64,000 nucleotides of DNA from positions 60,599,202-60,663,201 of the forward strand of contig OX359264.1 of the NCBI GenBank assembly GCA_947179155.2, written 5' to 3'. Made by a program: the position numbers and the translations under genes. Of the stretch, positions 1 through 12,740 are shown one piece after another. Source of the DNA: Hedera helix. Its lineage: Eukaryota > Streptophyta > Magnoliopsida > Apiales > Araliaceae. Within the stretch, counting starts at the first letter, position 1. Each line of letters starts with the position of its first letter. A model generated the notes under the pieces. That model worked only from the letters and a program-made list of their open reading frames with translations, had not been told where the DNA came from and searched no databases.

Positions 1-3000
1 GACACAGCTGTGGAGCTATGACACACAATGCAAAGTCATGCCTGGAAAGGCCTCGCAGGTTAGGAGCAAAGTGGACAAGCAAAAACATTGCCCCTGATGA
101 GAAAATAGAGTCCTTTGAGCTGGATTATGATGGCAAAAGGGACCGTTATAACGGCTATGATGCTGCATCATACACCCATGTTATTGAACGTTATGAGGCT
201 CGGGATGAAGCTAGAAGGAAATACTTGAAGGAACAGCAGCTTAAAAAATTAGAGGAGAAAAACAATAACCAAAATGATGAGCGTGAAGTTAGTGATGATG
301 AAGACATTGACGATGACTTGAAGGTAGATGAAGCAAAGGTTGATGAAAGCAAACAGATGGACTTTGCAAAGGTGGAGAAGCGTGTGCGTACTACGGGTGG
401 TGGTAGCACGGGAACTGTTAGGTAAGGTTGCATTTGTGTGTTACTTTTAGTTGCTTGGGTGGGGTGGGGGGGGGGGGGGGGGGGGGTGTTCAGGTGTGTG
501 TTTATGTGGTATTTTTCCAACTCATCATGCCACATTGAATGTGCTTTATTAGCTTTCATGTTTTGGTTGTTAATGTTTTTGCCTGATATTAGATGTCAGA
601 AAAGTCTACCTTTGTTGATGTATAATAATTGGTTAGGAATCTGCGTATTCGAGAGGATACCGCAAAATACCTTCTTAATCTTGATGTCAACTCTGCACAC
701 TATGATCCCAAAACTCGATCCATGCGTGAGGATCCTCTTCCAGATATGGATCCTAACGAGAAATTTTATGCGGTGAGCATAGTCGGAGTTTTGAGATTGT
801 CTATTTTCCTGGTTCAGTTGTGTAGTAATCTTAATTTTTTATAGCATCCTTATTTGGTTGTTTCTCCACATTGTAGGGAGATAATCAAAATAGAGTAAGT
901 GGTCAAGCTTTGGAGTTCAAGCAGCTCAACATCCATGCTTGGGAAGCATTTGAGAAGGGAAATGATGTTCACATGCAAGCAGCTCCATCCCAAGCTGAAT
1001 TGCTATATAAAAATTTTAAAGTCAACAAGGAGAAATTGAAATCTGAGGTTAAAGAAACAATCATGGAGAAGTATGGCAATGCAGCTACTGAAGAACCACT
1101 GCCAAAAGAGCTTCTACTGGGACAAAGTGAAAGAGAAGTTGAATATGATCGTGCTGGTAGGATCATAAAAGGCCAGGTAAATTTGAATTAATATTCAATG
1201 GGCTAATTTGTCAATCAGAAATCCTGAGCTTTCTACAATTTTTATATAGTATATCTATTAAAATGTCATTTTGTGCTTATTGTACCTTTTGTTGCCATCT
1301 GCTGTTGGCTGCATATTCTTATAATTTTTAAGGTCATCTAGGTGGAATTTATCATTAAAGACAATATCACACATAGTACCCAATGTTTTTGTTTGGCAGC
1401 AAACGTCACTTGTCTACCACTGTAATCTCTGCGGGCTCATGTCAGTGTGCATGTTAGGTTTTGAATTATTAGTTTTTGAGTATTTAATGAATATTGGCAT
1501 ATATGTTTTAGAAGTAGAAATAATTAAGGGTACAATTAAAATAGTAAAAAAAAGAAAAGTGAAAGAAGGAAATCATGATATGGTCTAACTAAAATTATTC
1601 ACTCAAGATGTTTAAAAAAGACTGATAATTTTGTCAATTTTTTGTGTCAATTTACTTTGTTTAACTAACATATCAGTCTTAGATTTGTTTCTCAATCGTA
1701 ATAGTTAAGGGAAAGTGTTTGGATCAGTCATAGAGAAGGATACTTTTAGGAAACCAGGAAGGGAAGACCTCTTTTATGAAAGAGGCTTGGGTTACTCCAT
1801 ATGGTTTACATGCCTGCAAGAAAGCTACCATTATATATTTTTCATAGCATATCTCCCTCCCCCCCCCCCCCCCCCCCCCCCCATAGAATTTGCCAGGGTA
1901 TCAGGCTTTTTTTTTTCTTGGGGGCACTGAACAGCTTAAGTAATATGTTTTATCTGTCATATAAATTGTCAAGTTACCTTCAAAATCAAAAAATAATTGA
2001 TGTGGCTCATTATATTCAACCGGAGCGTATTGGTGTGAATATCAATATAGTTATTCATGTGTATGCATAGTTTATGGCTGAATTCTAGGACTTCTACATG
2101 CTTCCCCCCCTCCCCTCCCCTGAAGAAATATGAAAAAAACTGCAAAACTTTGCAATTCTTTTATGTTATGTATGTAACTCAGAGAATGATGAAATGTGCA
2201 GGAGACAGCCCTGCCAAAGAGCAAGTACGAAGAAGATGTTTACATTAACAACCATACAACTGTTTGGGGTTCATGGTGGAATAACCACCAGTGGGGATAT
2301 AAGTGCTGCAAACAGGTAATTCGAAATAGCTATTGTACAGGCTCTGCTGGAATTGAAGCTGCCGAAGCTGCAGCAGATCTTATGAAGGCTAATATTGCTC
2401 GTAAAGAGGCTGCAGAAGGTTAGTGTATTTTTAACCTTTATACACTCACACTCTTTGTAATAGGAAAATGACTTATTGACAGAGGAGTCGCAAGTAAAAG
2501 TAGCAGGAGTCCACCTAAGGGATAACAAGAAGTTAATAATCTTTCTTTTCAAAACTCACTTTACATGCTGATAGTGTTAGGTCAATATTTTTGTGACTCC
2601 AATTTATTATCAGTTGCATCTGAACGGATTAAGTTCTGATTTACACCAGTTATGGTGATTTAAGGTTTGATTAGCTGTTATATTTTTAGAGTTCTGCTAT
2701 ATCTTGCGACAAAACATAAAGATCTTTGTTACAAGTAGAAACAATGGTATGGTATATAAATAAGTTCAGATACATGGGTTAATATGTTTGTGTGGCAAGG
2801 TTTTTTGTCTTAAGATATATCATTTTCAATTTCTTTTAGACAGTTACTGACTTACTATAGTATAGATTTAATTTCATATGTTTGTCGTATTTTAATTAAC
2901 ACACTTGTCTTGTTGCTAGGTTTCTTAATTTTTATGATGTTTTATATTTAGAAGATCTTCTACATAGTTCAAATTTATAAGACATAATGTTGAAGCTGAC

Positions 3001-3798
3001 TAGAATTTGATACACTTGCCTTCTGCATTGACATGTGGTCTTATGCAACCAGATGTACCAGCTCCAACTGAGCTGAAGCAACTTACTACTTGGGGAACTG
3101 ATATTCCAGATGATCTACTTCTGGACCAAGGAAAACTAGTGGAAGCACTTAAGAAGGTATTTTTTTCCTTTTTTTAAAAAAGTCATGTTCCTTCTCCTTG
3201 TGCAATTCATCTGGGGCGTGGGTTTGTGGAAGTATTGGTAAGTTAAGACGATATCTTTGTTTTCCATAGTTTAAACCTGCTTTTGTTTGGATATCTTATC
3301 TCATCTTTTACCGCTAAAACAGTTAAAAAAAAAGGATTACTGATACTTTAGAAGAAAGTAGAACGAATAAATCTTAACTTGTAATAATATTAGGACAGCT
3401 TATATCAGCGACCCTTTCTTTTATTTATATAGATCTTGATCAAAGTACATTGTGTTATCGATCTGGTTTTGGTGCTTAAGTCTTCCATAGGCTGAACTCT
3501 GATGTAAACAGCTTGGCCCTTTGACTGATGTATATTTGAATGAAATCTAAACAGGAGGATGAGAGGCGGAGAGAAGAGAAAGATGAAAGGAAACGTAAAT
3601 ATAATGTCAAGTGGAATGATGAGGTATGTCTTCTTCTACTCGAAAATGTCACAAAATTTAAGTGATGGAAGTATGTTTTTTACCTAGCTGCTGTGTTTCT
3701 CACCATCTAATTACCATTTGCAGGTTACTGCTGAGCACATGGAAGCATACAGGATGAAGAAGATCCATCATGATGATCCAATGAAGGACTTCCTTTAA
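1..3798 (+). CDS. SLU7: Pre-mRNA-splicing factor SLU7 (3' part, 7 exons seen)
   Basis: Step-II splicing factor that acts in the nuclear spliceosome during 3' splice-site choice; the role is known for the family. Exons read as 8-421, 637-772, 877-1176, 2202-2418, 3053-3156, 3555-3623 and 3724-3798; after the first base (end of a split codon) they sum to 438 codons with a TAA stop, which supports the model. The first exon carries the rest of a CCHC knuckle (C-G-A-M-T-H-x4-C) followed by SLU7-specific stretches (FELDYDGKRDR, VRTTGGGSTGTVR, AHYDPKTRSMREDP, EFKQLNIH, GSWWNNHQWGYKCC, GSAGIEAAEAA, DPMKDFL). Bases 1-7 end in CACAG and look like an intron acceptor, so the N-terminus and first knuckle Cys lie outside the window. 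An acidic, Lys-rich segment sits at about codons 75-105 of the visible part. All borders are GT-AG and no lesion is seen, so the gene looks functional. Confidence 0.95.
466..486 (+). repeat. Poly-G tract in SLU7 intron
   Basis: An uninterrupted run of 21 G lies in the intron after the first visible SLU7 exon, about 45 bases from the donor. Length is prone to slippage and sequencing error. Confidence 0.9.
1859..1882 (+). repeat. Poly-C tract in SLU7 intron
   Basis: A run of 24 C interrupts the long intron between 1177 and 2201. The rest of that intron is AT-rich and shows no exon. Confidence 0.9.
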
Positions 3799-4499
3799 GC
3801 TTCTGTAACTTGGTGTTCATGGTCAGCTCATGAGCTTTTGCATTTTTTTTTCTTTCTTTTTTTCCTTCTCGTCTTGCCTTTTCGGTTTGACCATGAAGTT
3901 GATTGTATATACTTCAAATCCCGAATGCTAATTGTTCACGGATGTGTATCTCTCTCTGCAGCTGTTATGCATCAATGGATTGATTTTTCTTTATCCTTCC
4001 TTTTGGGAAATATGAATATCCTTGTTAATGTACTTTTTGATGCTTCCTCCGTATTGTTTTATGTTACTTATAGCTAGTGCTCATTCATTTTAGTCAGCTG
4101 CATAGACAGTTTAGAGTTGACTGTATGAAAACTTCAGAATGGTAAAGTTTCAAATTTAATTTTCACCATTTGGTTTTATCTAAAAATAGAAGCAAATTTT
4201 ATTGGTGGAGAAGGGTCCTTCCTGTTCGTGTATGCATCAGTGCAAGTCTGTTGGTATACACAATGACTTTCTCAATGAGTATGGAGTTTTTCTTGTGCAA
4301 GTCATCAACAAATGGAGGTAAACTATATTTGCGCTAGTGGTATAGACTCAGCTACCAAAAGAAGGCATGCACACAACTCTAACCTTTATTATCTTTGTTT
4401 TGAGCTTCTTTTTCTAGCCTTTCTACAGCTGGAAGCTACCTAAAACATACACACATCATCGTGTACACTTCTACAAGAAATTTCTTGAATATGATTAAA
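3799..4499 (+). other. SLU7 3' UTR and spacer
   Basis: T-rich sequence follows the SLU7 stop and probably includes its 3' UTR. No further coding signal is visible until the minus-strand DUF761-like remnant that starts at 4500. Confidence 0.5.
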
Positions 4500-5594
4500 C
4501 TACAAATGACGGGGCGATAGGTATCTGGCGATGAATTCCTCTGCTCTCTCATTAATTCCAAGCATTTGTGGTGATGCTAAGACCAATGACTCCCACATAT
4601 CATCTGCTGTTGTAGTATTGTTCCTCCCTTTTCAATTCTTCCTTACTCGTTCCAGGCACAGCGACTTTCTGATCATCAACGAGTCTACTTTTGTCTGCAC
4701 ACGGTGAAAAGTTCTGGTTCCTTGTTGCTGCTACACAAGTTGATACGCTCAGTGGCGAAGCCACGTTGATGGATGTGGGGTCAATTGACCCCACTGAATT
4801 TTTTATTTTGTTTTATAATATATGGTAAAATTTAAAATTTTTAAATGTTATATACAAATTGACACCACTTAAAATTTATAAAATTTCTAATATATGGGGG
4901 TCAAATTAAAATTTTATAATTTTCTCACTTAAATCTCAATCTCATATCATTCTTACCTCCTCTATATATCATATATGTATATTCATATAATCTTCTTAAA
5001 TTAATTAATAATTAATTTTATATTATTTTTTAAAGAAATTAATTATTTATAAACAGTTTGTCTTTAGAAAAGTTTATTAGGAGTCAATAGAATATATGTA
5101 TACATGCATATAAATATATATAAAGTTAACAATTATTATATTATTATTTTAATCAAATATATATTTTATGAATATAACTTGAAAGTATAAAATTATTCAA
5201 AAAATTTGATTCGGGGGCGCTGCCCCCGAAGCCCCCACAAAATTATTTATAGCCGCAATAAATTTTTGACCCCATTGAACTTAAAGTCCGGCTTCGCCAC
5301 TGGATATACGCTCTCCACAAAGAGCTGATCGACGTACACAGGCGGGATTCTTTTCTGGAGACGGTAGGGACAAAGCCTACGGGCTTTGGCAGTCCGTTTT
5401 TTGCGTTCACGATGGGACGGGAGGGACAAGGGTGCCTAGAAAACTGAATTGCTTGTGGGTTTGAGCCGATTCGTCTTCGGCTTTCTTATGGCCTTGGATG
5501 TATGGAGATTGTGCAGCTTGGTTTGTAACTTTTGGGTAACGACTCTCCAGGCCCTTCGTTCTGGTAGTAGCCTTCTCACGTTGAAGCAAGACAT
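4500..5594 (-). pseudogene. DUF761-like protein pseudogene, split by a hAT MITE
   Basis: Read on the minus strand from an ATG at 5594 (MSCFNVRRLLPERRAW, then TKLHNLHTSKAI), the sequence resembles small basic plant DUF761 (cotton-fibre-like) proteins. The last part (DDMWESLVLASPQM, then ERAEEFIARY, stop TAG at 4502-4500) matches the C-terminal DUF761 motif. Three lesions are seen: a TAG in frame after NSVF, a frame change just before TTADDMW, and a 553-bp inverted-repeat insertion at 4750-5302 between FVES and STCVAA. The role of DUF761 proteins is poorly known. The family call is from memory of the C-terminal motif; the disruption itself is directly visible. Confidence 0.6.
4750..5302. mobile_element. 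hAT-type MITE (non-autonomous)
   Basis: The ends are inverted copies: CAGTGGCGAAGCCA at the left, and the same start read on the other strand at the right (CCGGCTTCGCCACTG). The flanks are GATACGCT on the left and GATATACGCT on the right, an 8-bp duplication with an extra TA, which is the size expected for hAT transposition. The interior is AT-rich with no transposase. Near the right end lies a GC-rich short hairpin (GGGGGCGCTGCCCCCG, about 5213-5228). Confidence 0.75.
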
Positions 5595-8055
5595 GATGAG
5601 AGAGAATACAGGGGTTTAGCCAAAGGAGAGCATGGGGGTGATATTTTATAGATAGTGAAGGATTACATTTATTGGCCTAGAATAGGTGATGGTTTATGAG
5701 CATAATTTATAGCCACTTAGTTCTTACGCTAAATGTTTTACGCCAAGTAATAGAAAAAAGTAATTAATTATTTAAAGTAGACTAATTCATATTTGTAAGA
5801 TTGTTAAGTAGCTTAGAACTGAAGTTGAATATGTATATATAGGAATATTTCTATCTTCTTTTTTTTTTTTTGGACGTGAGAAAAAAAGTAATATTTCTAT
5901 CTATTTCTCCAGCTTCTAACTTAATGTCTTTGATTCGAAATGATTTGTCAACCTCATAAATGTATAAAATATAATAGAGTATTTGAGAATAAGTATTCAA
6001 CATTTTGAGGATAAAATAAAATTCAAAAGGACTTCTTTTTGGACAGATCGAGTACTTCATGGATAATGTATAGGGTTGAGTTTAACAAATTTGATCTACT
6101 TGGATCCGCCTTCAAACTGGAGACTTGGGCTTAAATTTTCATAATTAGACGTACATTTTTTTAAATGATTTTCTATAAATAAAACTCTATTTTCCAAACA
6201 TAATTGTAAGAATGGTGGTAAGATAGTACTCAAGTTACATAGATGAGAATCTCAATTTCGAGTAATTCTCATCACTTCCACATATATAATTAATCCTATG
6301 TTGAATTTAGCAAATATTTTTTTTTAAATGCATGGTCAGCTTTAAAATTGCACTGTGACAAACCATGTTGAGAATTTAATATTTCTCTATTTTAAAATTA
6401 TAATATTATTATTAATTTTTGAAAAGTTAATTTGAGATATTTTTAGACTCAAAGTTGATACGATTTATTTAAGTTTTCAAAACAATGAATCTTATAACTA
6501 GTAGTACTTTTGAGGTAGTTTATGATATTCATAATTGTATTGATATAAACTAAATAAATTCATCATAATTTTTAGTTTAAAAATATTTAAAATTAATTTT
6601 TTAAAAATTAATATTAATCTTATAATTTAGAACAGAAAGAGTATAAAATTCGGTAGCAATTACAATCTTAAAATTTTAAATATATTCAAGGGTGCAACTC
6701 CTTGTAGAAGCATCATTTCTCATATATATTCGTCACATATATATATTAGAGGCAAGTTTCCCCAAGTTCTTTTTACATTTTTTCTTGGCCCTTATTTCAG
6801 ATTTCTCCCAAGTCCTAGAATTGAAATACATCCTTAAAAATTGAATTGGTTCTCAAAGAATTAAAAATAACAAAAATAACACTTGATAAAGTGATGTAAA
6901 AACCACACTCAGGCCATACATATTTATAATGGACGACAGGGCCACACTACTATAAACGAATGAAAAATAATAGATTTTTGTTGTTAGTTGCATAAAAAGT
7001 TATTATTAGTAATATTTTAATGTTATATGTGATATAGAGAATTGACCTTATAATTATATTCAATCTCATGTATTGATATACGTTGTACTTATAAATCAAC
7101 AAAAAAAAATTACGCAATAGACTCTAAATGAATTTTTAAATTAACAACCCATCAATGCCCATATTACCAAGAAAAAATAAGTCAAACAATCAAATAACTC
7201 AGAAATTCAACGATCATCAACTTCCGATCCCCCAACGTACCAAAGGCAGAGTACTGAACGGTACATGCAGTCCCTAGAACAATTCCCCAAAACCAAAGGC
7301 ATAAACCTTTGAAACAACTTAATTCTAATTAAGTAGTTAGATCGATAGATAGCAAATTGAAACAGCTTAATTCAGACTTTCCAGTTCCAGAATTACATTA
7401 TAAAAAGTAACTAATCTCCTGATCTTATAGCATTTCTACTTTAATTAATTAGTACTGAAAAATTTATTAAAGAAATTAAAATAGGGTTATATTATCTGAT
7501 CTGGCCTCTTCAAATTCTTACGCAACTACTTAATGAGTTTTTCAAGCTTATGATCGAGTACAATCTCAAGATTCTCTCTCGCTCTCCTTCCCTTTGCTAA
7601 TTTTTTTTATCTTACAAAATTGAATAAGTACGAATACACATCTAAATACTATATCTATTTTAATTATTAAAAAGTAGGATATGACATTAAAATTCATGTC
7701 ATGCTCTATTTTTTAATAGTTAAGATGGATGTAATATTTGATTTTATATTTGGATGTTGTGTATATTAACTTGTTCTACAGAATTTTTATTTTACAAAAA
7801 AATAATAATTCATTACTAAAATTTATTTTTAGAAAAAGATTTATATGGCTTCTTTCAAATACGTACCTCTCCACTAAATAAAGATTGTCATAGTTCAACA
7901 TAACATTACTATATTTTGGATTCGGCCGCGTGTTAGAACTGTTTTGGTCCATTATTCAACTTACTATAAAGTTAATTTTACACTAATCGGATCTCTATAT
8001 TTTGTCCTCTTATCATCAATTTACACATTGAACACGTACACCGCTCCACGTCCAA
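5595..8055. other. AT-rich intergenic region
   Basis: I see no gene, RNA or well-bounded repeat here. The DNA is AT-rich with short homopolymers, and separates the DUF761-like pseudogene from the seed-globulin promoter. Confidence 0.5.
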
Positions 8056-8217
8056 CATGCAGCCATAAAAGGTGGCGTAACACCTAAACATGCAACCATG
8101 CACGGTGGCGCAAATCAAACTAACATCACGACACTCCCCCATGCAAAAGAAAACAGACTCCATTGCCACACGTCCAAACCCTTTTCCGCTACAATCCTAA
8201 CTTTCCACCCTATATAA
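8056..8217 (+). promoter_or_regulatory. Seed-storage promoter: four RY elements and TATA box
   Basis: CATGCA (RY/legumin-box core, bound by B3 factors of the ABI3/FUS3/LEC2 group in known seed promoters) occurs at 8056-8061, 8089-8094, 8097-8102 and 8140-8145. An ACGT-containing stretch (CCACACGTCC) follows at about 8165-8174. A TATA box (TATATAATG) starts at 8211, 74 bases before the ATG. The layout fits embryo-specific expression of the globulin gene downstream; the activity is inferred. Confidence 0.75.
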
Positions 8218-8284
8218 TGAACTCCCCCGATCAACCCCTCTCATCACTTCTCAATTTTGCCTCGAGTAATTGTGAGCTAAAACC

Positions 8285-8655
8285 ATGGCTGCTTTTAATA
8301 AGCTTCTCCTAGCTTTTTTTCTCTCTCTTCTCGTTTCAGTTGCAGTAGGACAACAACAACAACAAAAACCACGGTCGCCACAACTGAGTGAAGCCCAACA
8401 ATGCCGGTTTCAGCGACTGCAGGCAAGCAAGCCCTCTCAGCAAATTCAGTCGGAGGGCGGTGTGACTGAATTGTGGGACGAGAACGAGGACCAGTTCCAG
8501 TGTGCAGGAGTTGCCCCCTTGAGGACTACTTTGCAGCCTAATTCCCTTTCTTTACCCAATTTCCATCCAGGTCCACGCCTAGTTTACATCGAAAAAGGTA
8601 CATGCATGATAATTTTATATATGTCACAAATAAATTTGTACATCATACATAACAA

Positions 8656-8689
<34 letters not shown>

Positions 8690-10151
8690 ACTGAGACGAG
8701 GTCAAAATTTTATAGAGACGTTTTGGAATCAGTGTATATATACAAAAAATAATAATTAGAGTGACAGGAATAAAATGCAATTGTAATTAATGTGCAGGTC
8801 AGGGTTTGATCTCTTTACACTTCCCCGGATGTGCTGAGACATTCCAGTCACAGAGATCCCAAGGGAGCCAACAAGAAGAAGGCCAACAAGGTGGTAGTCA
8901 GAGCCAACAGTCAGACAGACACCAGAAGGTGCAACGCATTCGCCAAGGAGATATCGTGGCCCTTCCGGCTGGTGCTGCTCATTGGTGCTTCAATGACGGT
9001 AATGAAGAGCTCATTGCCGTCTCTGTCACCGATCTCAACAATCCCTCCAATCAACTCGACCAAAAACTCAGGGTAATTTATATATCTGTTATACTCATCG
9101 ATCTCAACCATATCTTTAATTCTAAATTTGTCGAGGTAGGTTGAAAATGAATCCAGGTAAATCAGAAAAGCGAGAGAAAAGGAAAAACATGAAAACAAAT
9201 ACCTAGATTTTTGAATGTGTGCTTTTCTCTTTGTTTATTGTCCATGTACAGTCATTTTATCTAGCTGGTTCAGCACCGAGGCAAGGGAAGCACAGCCAGC
9301 AAGCAAGGGAAACATTCCAAAACATTTTCAATACCTTTGATGAGCAATTGATGGCCGAGGCTTTCAATATACCGGTTGAAATTGTGAGGAAGATGCAAAA
9401 TGAGGACGAAAGAGGTCTCATCGTTAAGGTCAAGGGAGGGATGAGCGTGATTAGGCCCGATGAGGGACAACAAGAACAATATGGCCAGCAAGATTCAAAC
9501 GGCTTGGAAGAAACTTTGTGCAACCTGAAAATCCGTACAAACATTGACAACCGAAGACAAGCTGACATTTACTCGAGGCAAGCTGGAAGTCTAAACATTG
9601 TAAATCAGCACAAACTTCCTATCCTTCGAAGCATGGACATGGGTGCGGAAAGAGGCCTACTTTCCCCGGTACTATATATAACAAACTAGTACTAACTATA
9701 TAATAAACTGATTGTTGAGTTGACTGAATCATTTTCTTTTTAAATGTATTTGTTGCAGAATGCATTATTCGCACCACATTGGTCAATGAACAGCCATAGC
9801 ATAGTCTATGTGACTAGAGGGGATGCTCAAGTGCAGATTGTCGGACCAAACGGGCAAAACTTACTAAACGATAGGGTGAACGAGCGCAACATGTTTGTTG
9901 TTCCTCAGTACTTTGCAGCCACGGTTAAGGCCGGAAGCAATGGGTTCGAATGGGTGTCGTTTAAGACGAGTAGCCTAGCGATGGATAGCCCTCTTGCTGG
10001 TTACACTTCAGTTATGAAGGCAATGCCAAATCAAGTCATTAGAAACGCCTACCAAGTGTCCCTAAGCCAAGCTATAAATTTGAAGTCGGATAGGGGAGGC
10101 CAGAGTTTCCTTCTCTCCCCAGGGACAGATGGGAGGCAGAGTTCTCCTTGA
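8285..10151 (+). CDS. 11S globulin (legumin-type seed storage protein) precursor
   Basis: Four exons, 8285-8597, 8798-9072, 9252-9668 and 9759-10151, give 465 residues, normal for legumins, and all borders are GT-AG. The ATG lies in a good context (AAACCATGG). Residues 1 to about 22 are a signal peptide, followed by a Gln run. Two cupin halves follow. Cys40 and Cys73 fit the intra-acidic-chain disulfide, and Cys116 with Cys286 fit the bond between acidic and basic chains. The Asn279-Gly280 site in the conserved NGLEET stretch is where vacuolar processing enzyme cleaves the family into acidic and basic chains. The product is expected in protein storage vacuoles as a hexamer after cleavage. The first intron carries an (ATT)n microsatellite at about 8658-8687. 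Legumins of this type include seed allergens in other plants. No lesions are seen. Confidence 0.97.
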
Positions 10152-10320
10152 ATATATAGCAGGATGCATCTCAAAATATCATGTGTCTTTTTAATTATGT
10201 AAATGAATAAGAAACTTGGCTGTACATGTATGTATGCATGGATGATGAGAGCGAGAGAATAATAAACATGTATGATGATTATTATATGCGGTCATCAATA
10301 TCACCAATAAATAAATGCGG
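10152..10320 (+). other. 11S globulin 3' UTR with poly(A) signals
   Basis: AATAAA occurs at 10261-10266 and 10306-10311, within 160 bases of the stop, at a suitable place for mRNA 3'-end formation. Confidence 0.5.
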
Positions 10321-10502
10321 CTGATTAACTTGCGTTCTTTTTTTAACATTTGCGTGTATCATTCAAATTTTCCAAGGCATGATTATCCTTGAAATATATA
10401 TATATATTATTGATTCTATATTCTGTTATATTTTATCAATATTGGCCATGCATTTATCTTGAGCAATACTGTGAATGAATCCGATTTGGGTGAATTTGTC
10501 AA

Positions 10503-10663
10503 ACCATATTTCACTATGAAGTTTTATAATTTTTAGTTTCATTTGTTATAACAAATGTTATATTTTAACTTTAGTGTTATGTTTGTGGGCTAACACAATT
10601 GAATATAACATTTGTTATAGTCAATGCAACAAAAAGTTAAAAAATTTCATGGTAGTATGTGGT
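10503..10663. mobile_element. Small foldback MITE candidate
   Basis: The two halves are imperfect inverted copies over about 70 bases (for example ATAACAAATGTTATAT at 10548-10563 against ATATAACATTTGTTATAG at 10603-10620, and CACTATGAAGTTTTATAA against TTTTTTAAATTTCATGGTAG read on the other strand). The element is about 160 bp, AT-rich and non-coding. I could not settle a target-site duplication, so the superfamily is open. Confidence 0.45.
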
Positions 10664-12740
10664 GTGAAAGCTTCCCTCTAATTGAATTCAATATAAACAT
10701 GACATATGGTTTATTTTTCATTCACCTTAGTCCCCAAATGCTTCTAGCTAGAAAATCTTCAATCATCGATCCAAATTGGCCATATATCCACCAGTGTTGA
10801 AACTAGCATTTCATCATCAAGAAAGTAGACGAAAATTTGTAAGGGAAATGATATGGTCGACTTTTGCAAGTAAATTCCCATAAAGATTAAGTCATAGTGA
10901 TGATAAGTTTTTGTGGGATGATTTTTTGATGGATTTGATTATATATATAGCCTCATTATACAAATATACAAGTGGAAAGAGTTTTATATATATATATACA
11001 CACCCAGTAGCAAAAACCGCATGTGAAACTGAATCCATCTGTTGCGCTAATGCTAACTTGTTCTTTTTCATTAGCTTGTATTTAAAGATGTAGTGAAGGG
11101 GATTAATTGGTCGTTGTATGGTCAGTACACTTTTTTCAGCTCCCATTTTGGATGTTTATTAATTTAAAAATTCTGCTACATATGACAACAAATTTATTTT
11201 TATGTTAAACGTAGTTTTATATGGATACGTGGAATAAAAAAGAACTAAAAAAAGATTTTGCATAAACTATATTCAACTTTAAGGCATTTCGTTGCACTTA
11301 AATAACCTTCGTGAAGAGACGCAATTCGATACCATTGACGCCCAAATAGCTTTGATAGTCATGGCTGGATCTACTACTACCTCGTCCATTGAGTATAACA
11401 GAACAAATGATAGTATAACAATGAACATTGGGATAATACTAGGAAATATGGTCCGCAGAATTAGCCGGTTGCAACGAGTTCTAATATTAGATTATGGATA
11501 CGAAAGGAAGTAGGTATATATAGACCCTTTTTGGGGAATTGCTCCTCTTTTTTGATCGGATTTAGACTCAAGTCTGATCATCGAAAGACAAAGGCATAGA
11601 CTATGACTTCTTCTTGATAAATCGATCTTCAATAAGAACTTAAGGCCCAAGGCTAAGTCCACGTTCAAATATTTTTTTTTTATCTTTCTTTCTTTGGTTT
11701 GTTTCTTTGTGATTTTTAGGCAAATGAAACTGTCCCCTTTGGACAAATTTCAATTAGCAGCTCAAAATATAGGGATAATTAATTTTTACATCGAAGTTAT
11801 TTCAAGAAAAAAAAAATGTTACTCTCTTTTGCGGGCACGGGTCATCTCTTGACCGGAAATATGCATATGTTGGTCCATGCATATTTTTATACCTCTTCAA
11901 TCTATTTAACCGTATTTTATATATTTAATTATATAGTAAAATATTAAATAAAATACTTTTATATATTTTTCAATTTATTCCTATTTTTTTGTATATATCT
12001 TTTTCATCAACATAAAAAAATAAATCAAATTCACAGTCAATAGAGCTGATCTATCAACACCCAATAACTCCTGTGCAGACATCAGTTAGATACCAATGGC
12101 AATCAATACCACCCCTGTGACAAAATTGTAAATCAGTCGGTAGGTACCTACAACCTTAACGAAAAGAAAAGGATCGAAATTTGGACATTTAAAATTCATA
12201 AACTGATAAACCTTACCAGTAAACTATCAATCAAAAGTAGTCCAGCGTCTATTCAACAATTACTTATAAGTTGATCAGTTCAATTTATAAATAATTAAGT
12301 TAAAAAAACTGTTTGAGAACAATTTATTTATTTAAAAATTAAAAAAAATAAGTAAATTTTTGTCACTTAAAAAAAAACTTATAAGTCATTTTTTAAAGTC
12401 AATCAATCATTATAAAATAACATAAATATCTTTTTTTATTTTTCTAATGTTCTTACTAAAAAATATTTTAATAATCTTTATATTTTATTTAATTTATAAG
12501 TTATTATTAGTCGAATACATACACATCTATTATTTATAGTTCTCAATTTATAAGTAAAAATGATGTCAAATACTTTTACATATAAATTTATTAAAATTTT
12601 AATTTTAAATAAAAAAAAATATTCACAAACGGCCCCAGTAGCCCGCCATTCCAACAAGCCAATAACATAAGCAGTGAAAAAAGCCAAATATTCAACCCGA
12701 GAATTCATTCACCCGTACAAAAGTAAACAGTAGAGATAAT
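10664..12740. other. Intergenic region, no gene recognised
   Basis: AT-rich DNA with (TA)n at about 10986-10999. A short open stretch at 11292-11513 resembles nothing I know. Bases 12240-12620 look like a decayed AT-rich MITE (TTATAAGT repeats ending near CAAACGGCCCC), but no clean ends could be placed. Confidence 0.4.

Noticed and set aside
7978..8169. Minus-strand frame over the globulin promoter
   Set aside because: Overlaps RY elements and has no recognisable protein features.
11292..11513. Open frame of 73 codons between globulin and secreted-protein genes
   Set aside because: I could not link it to any family or to flanking exons.
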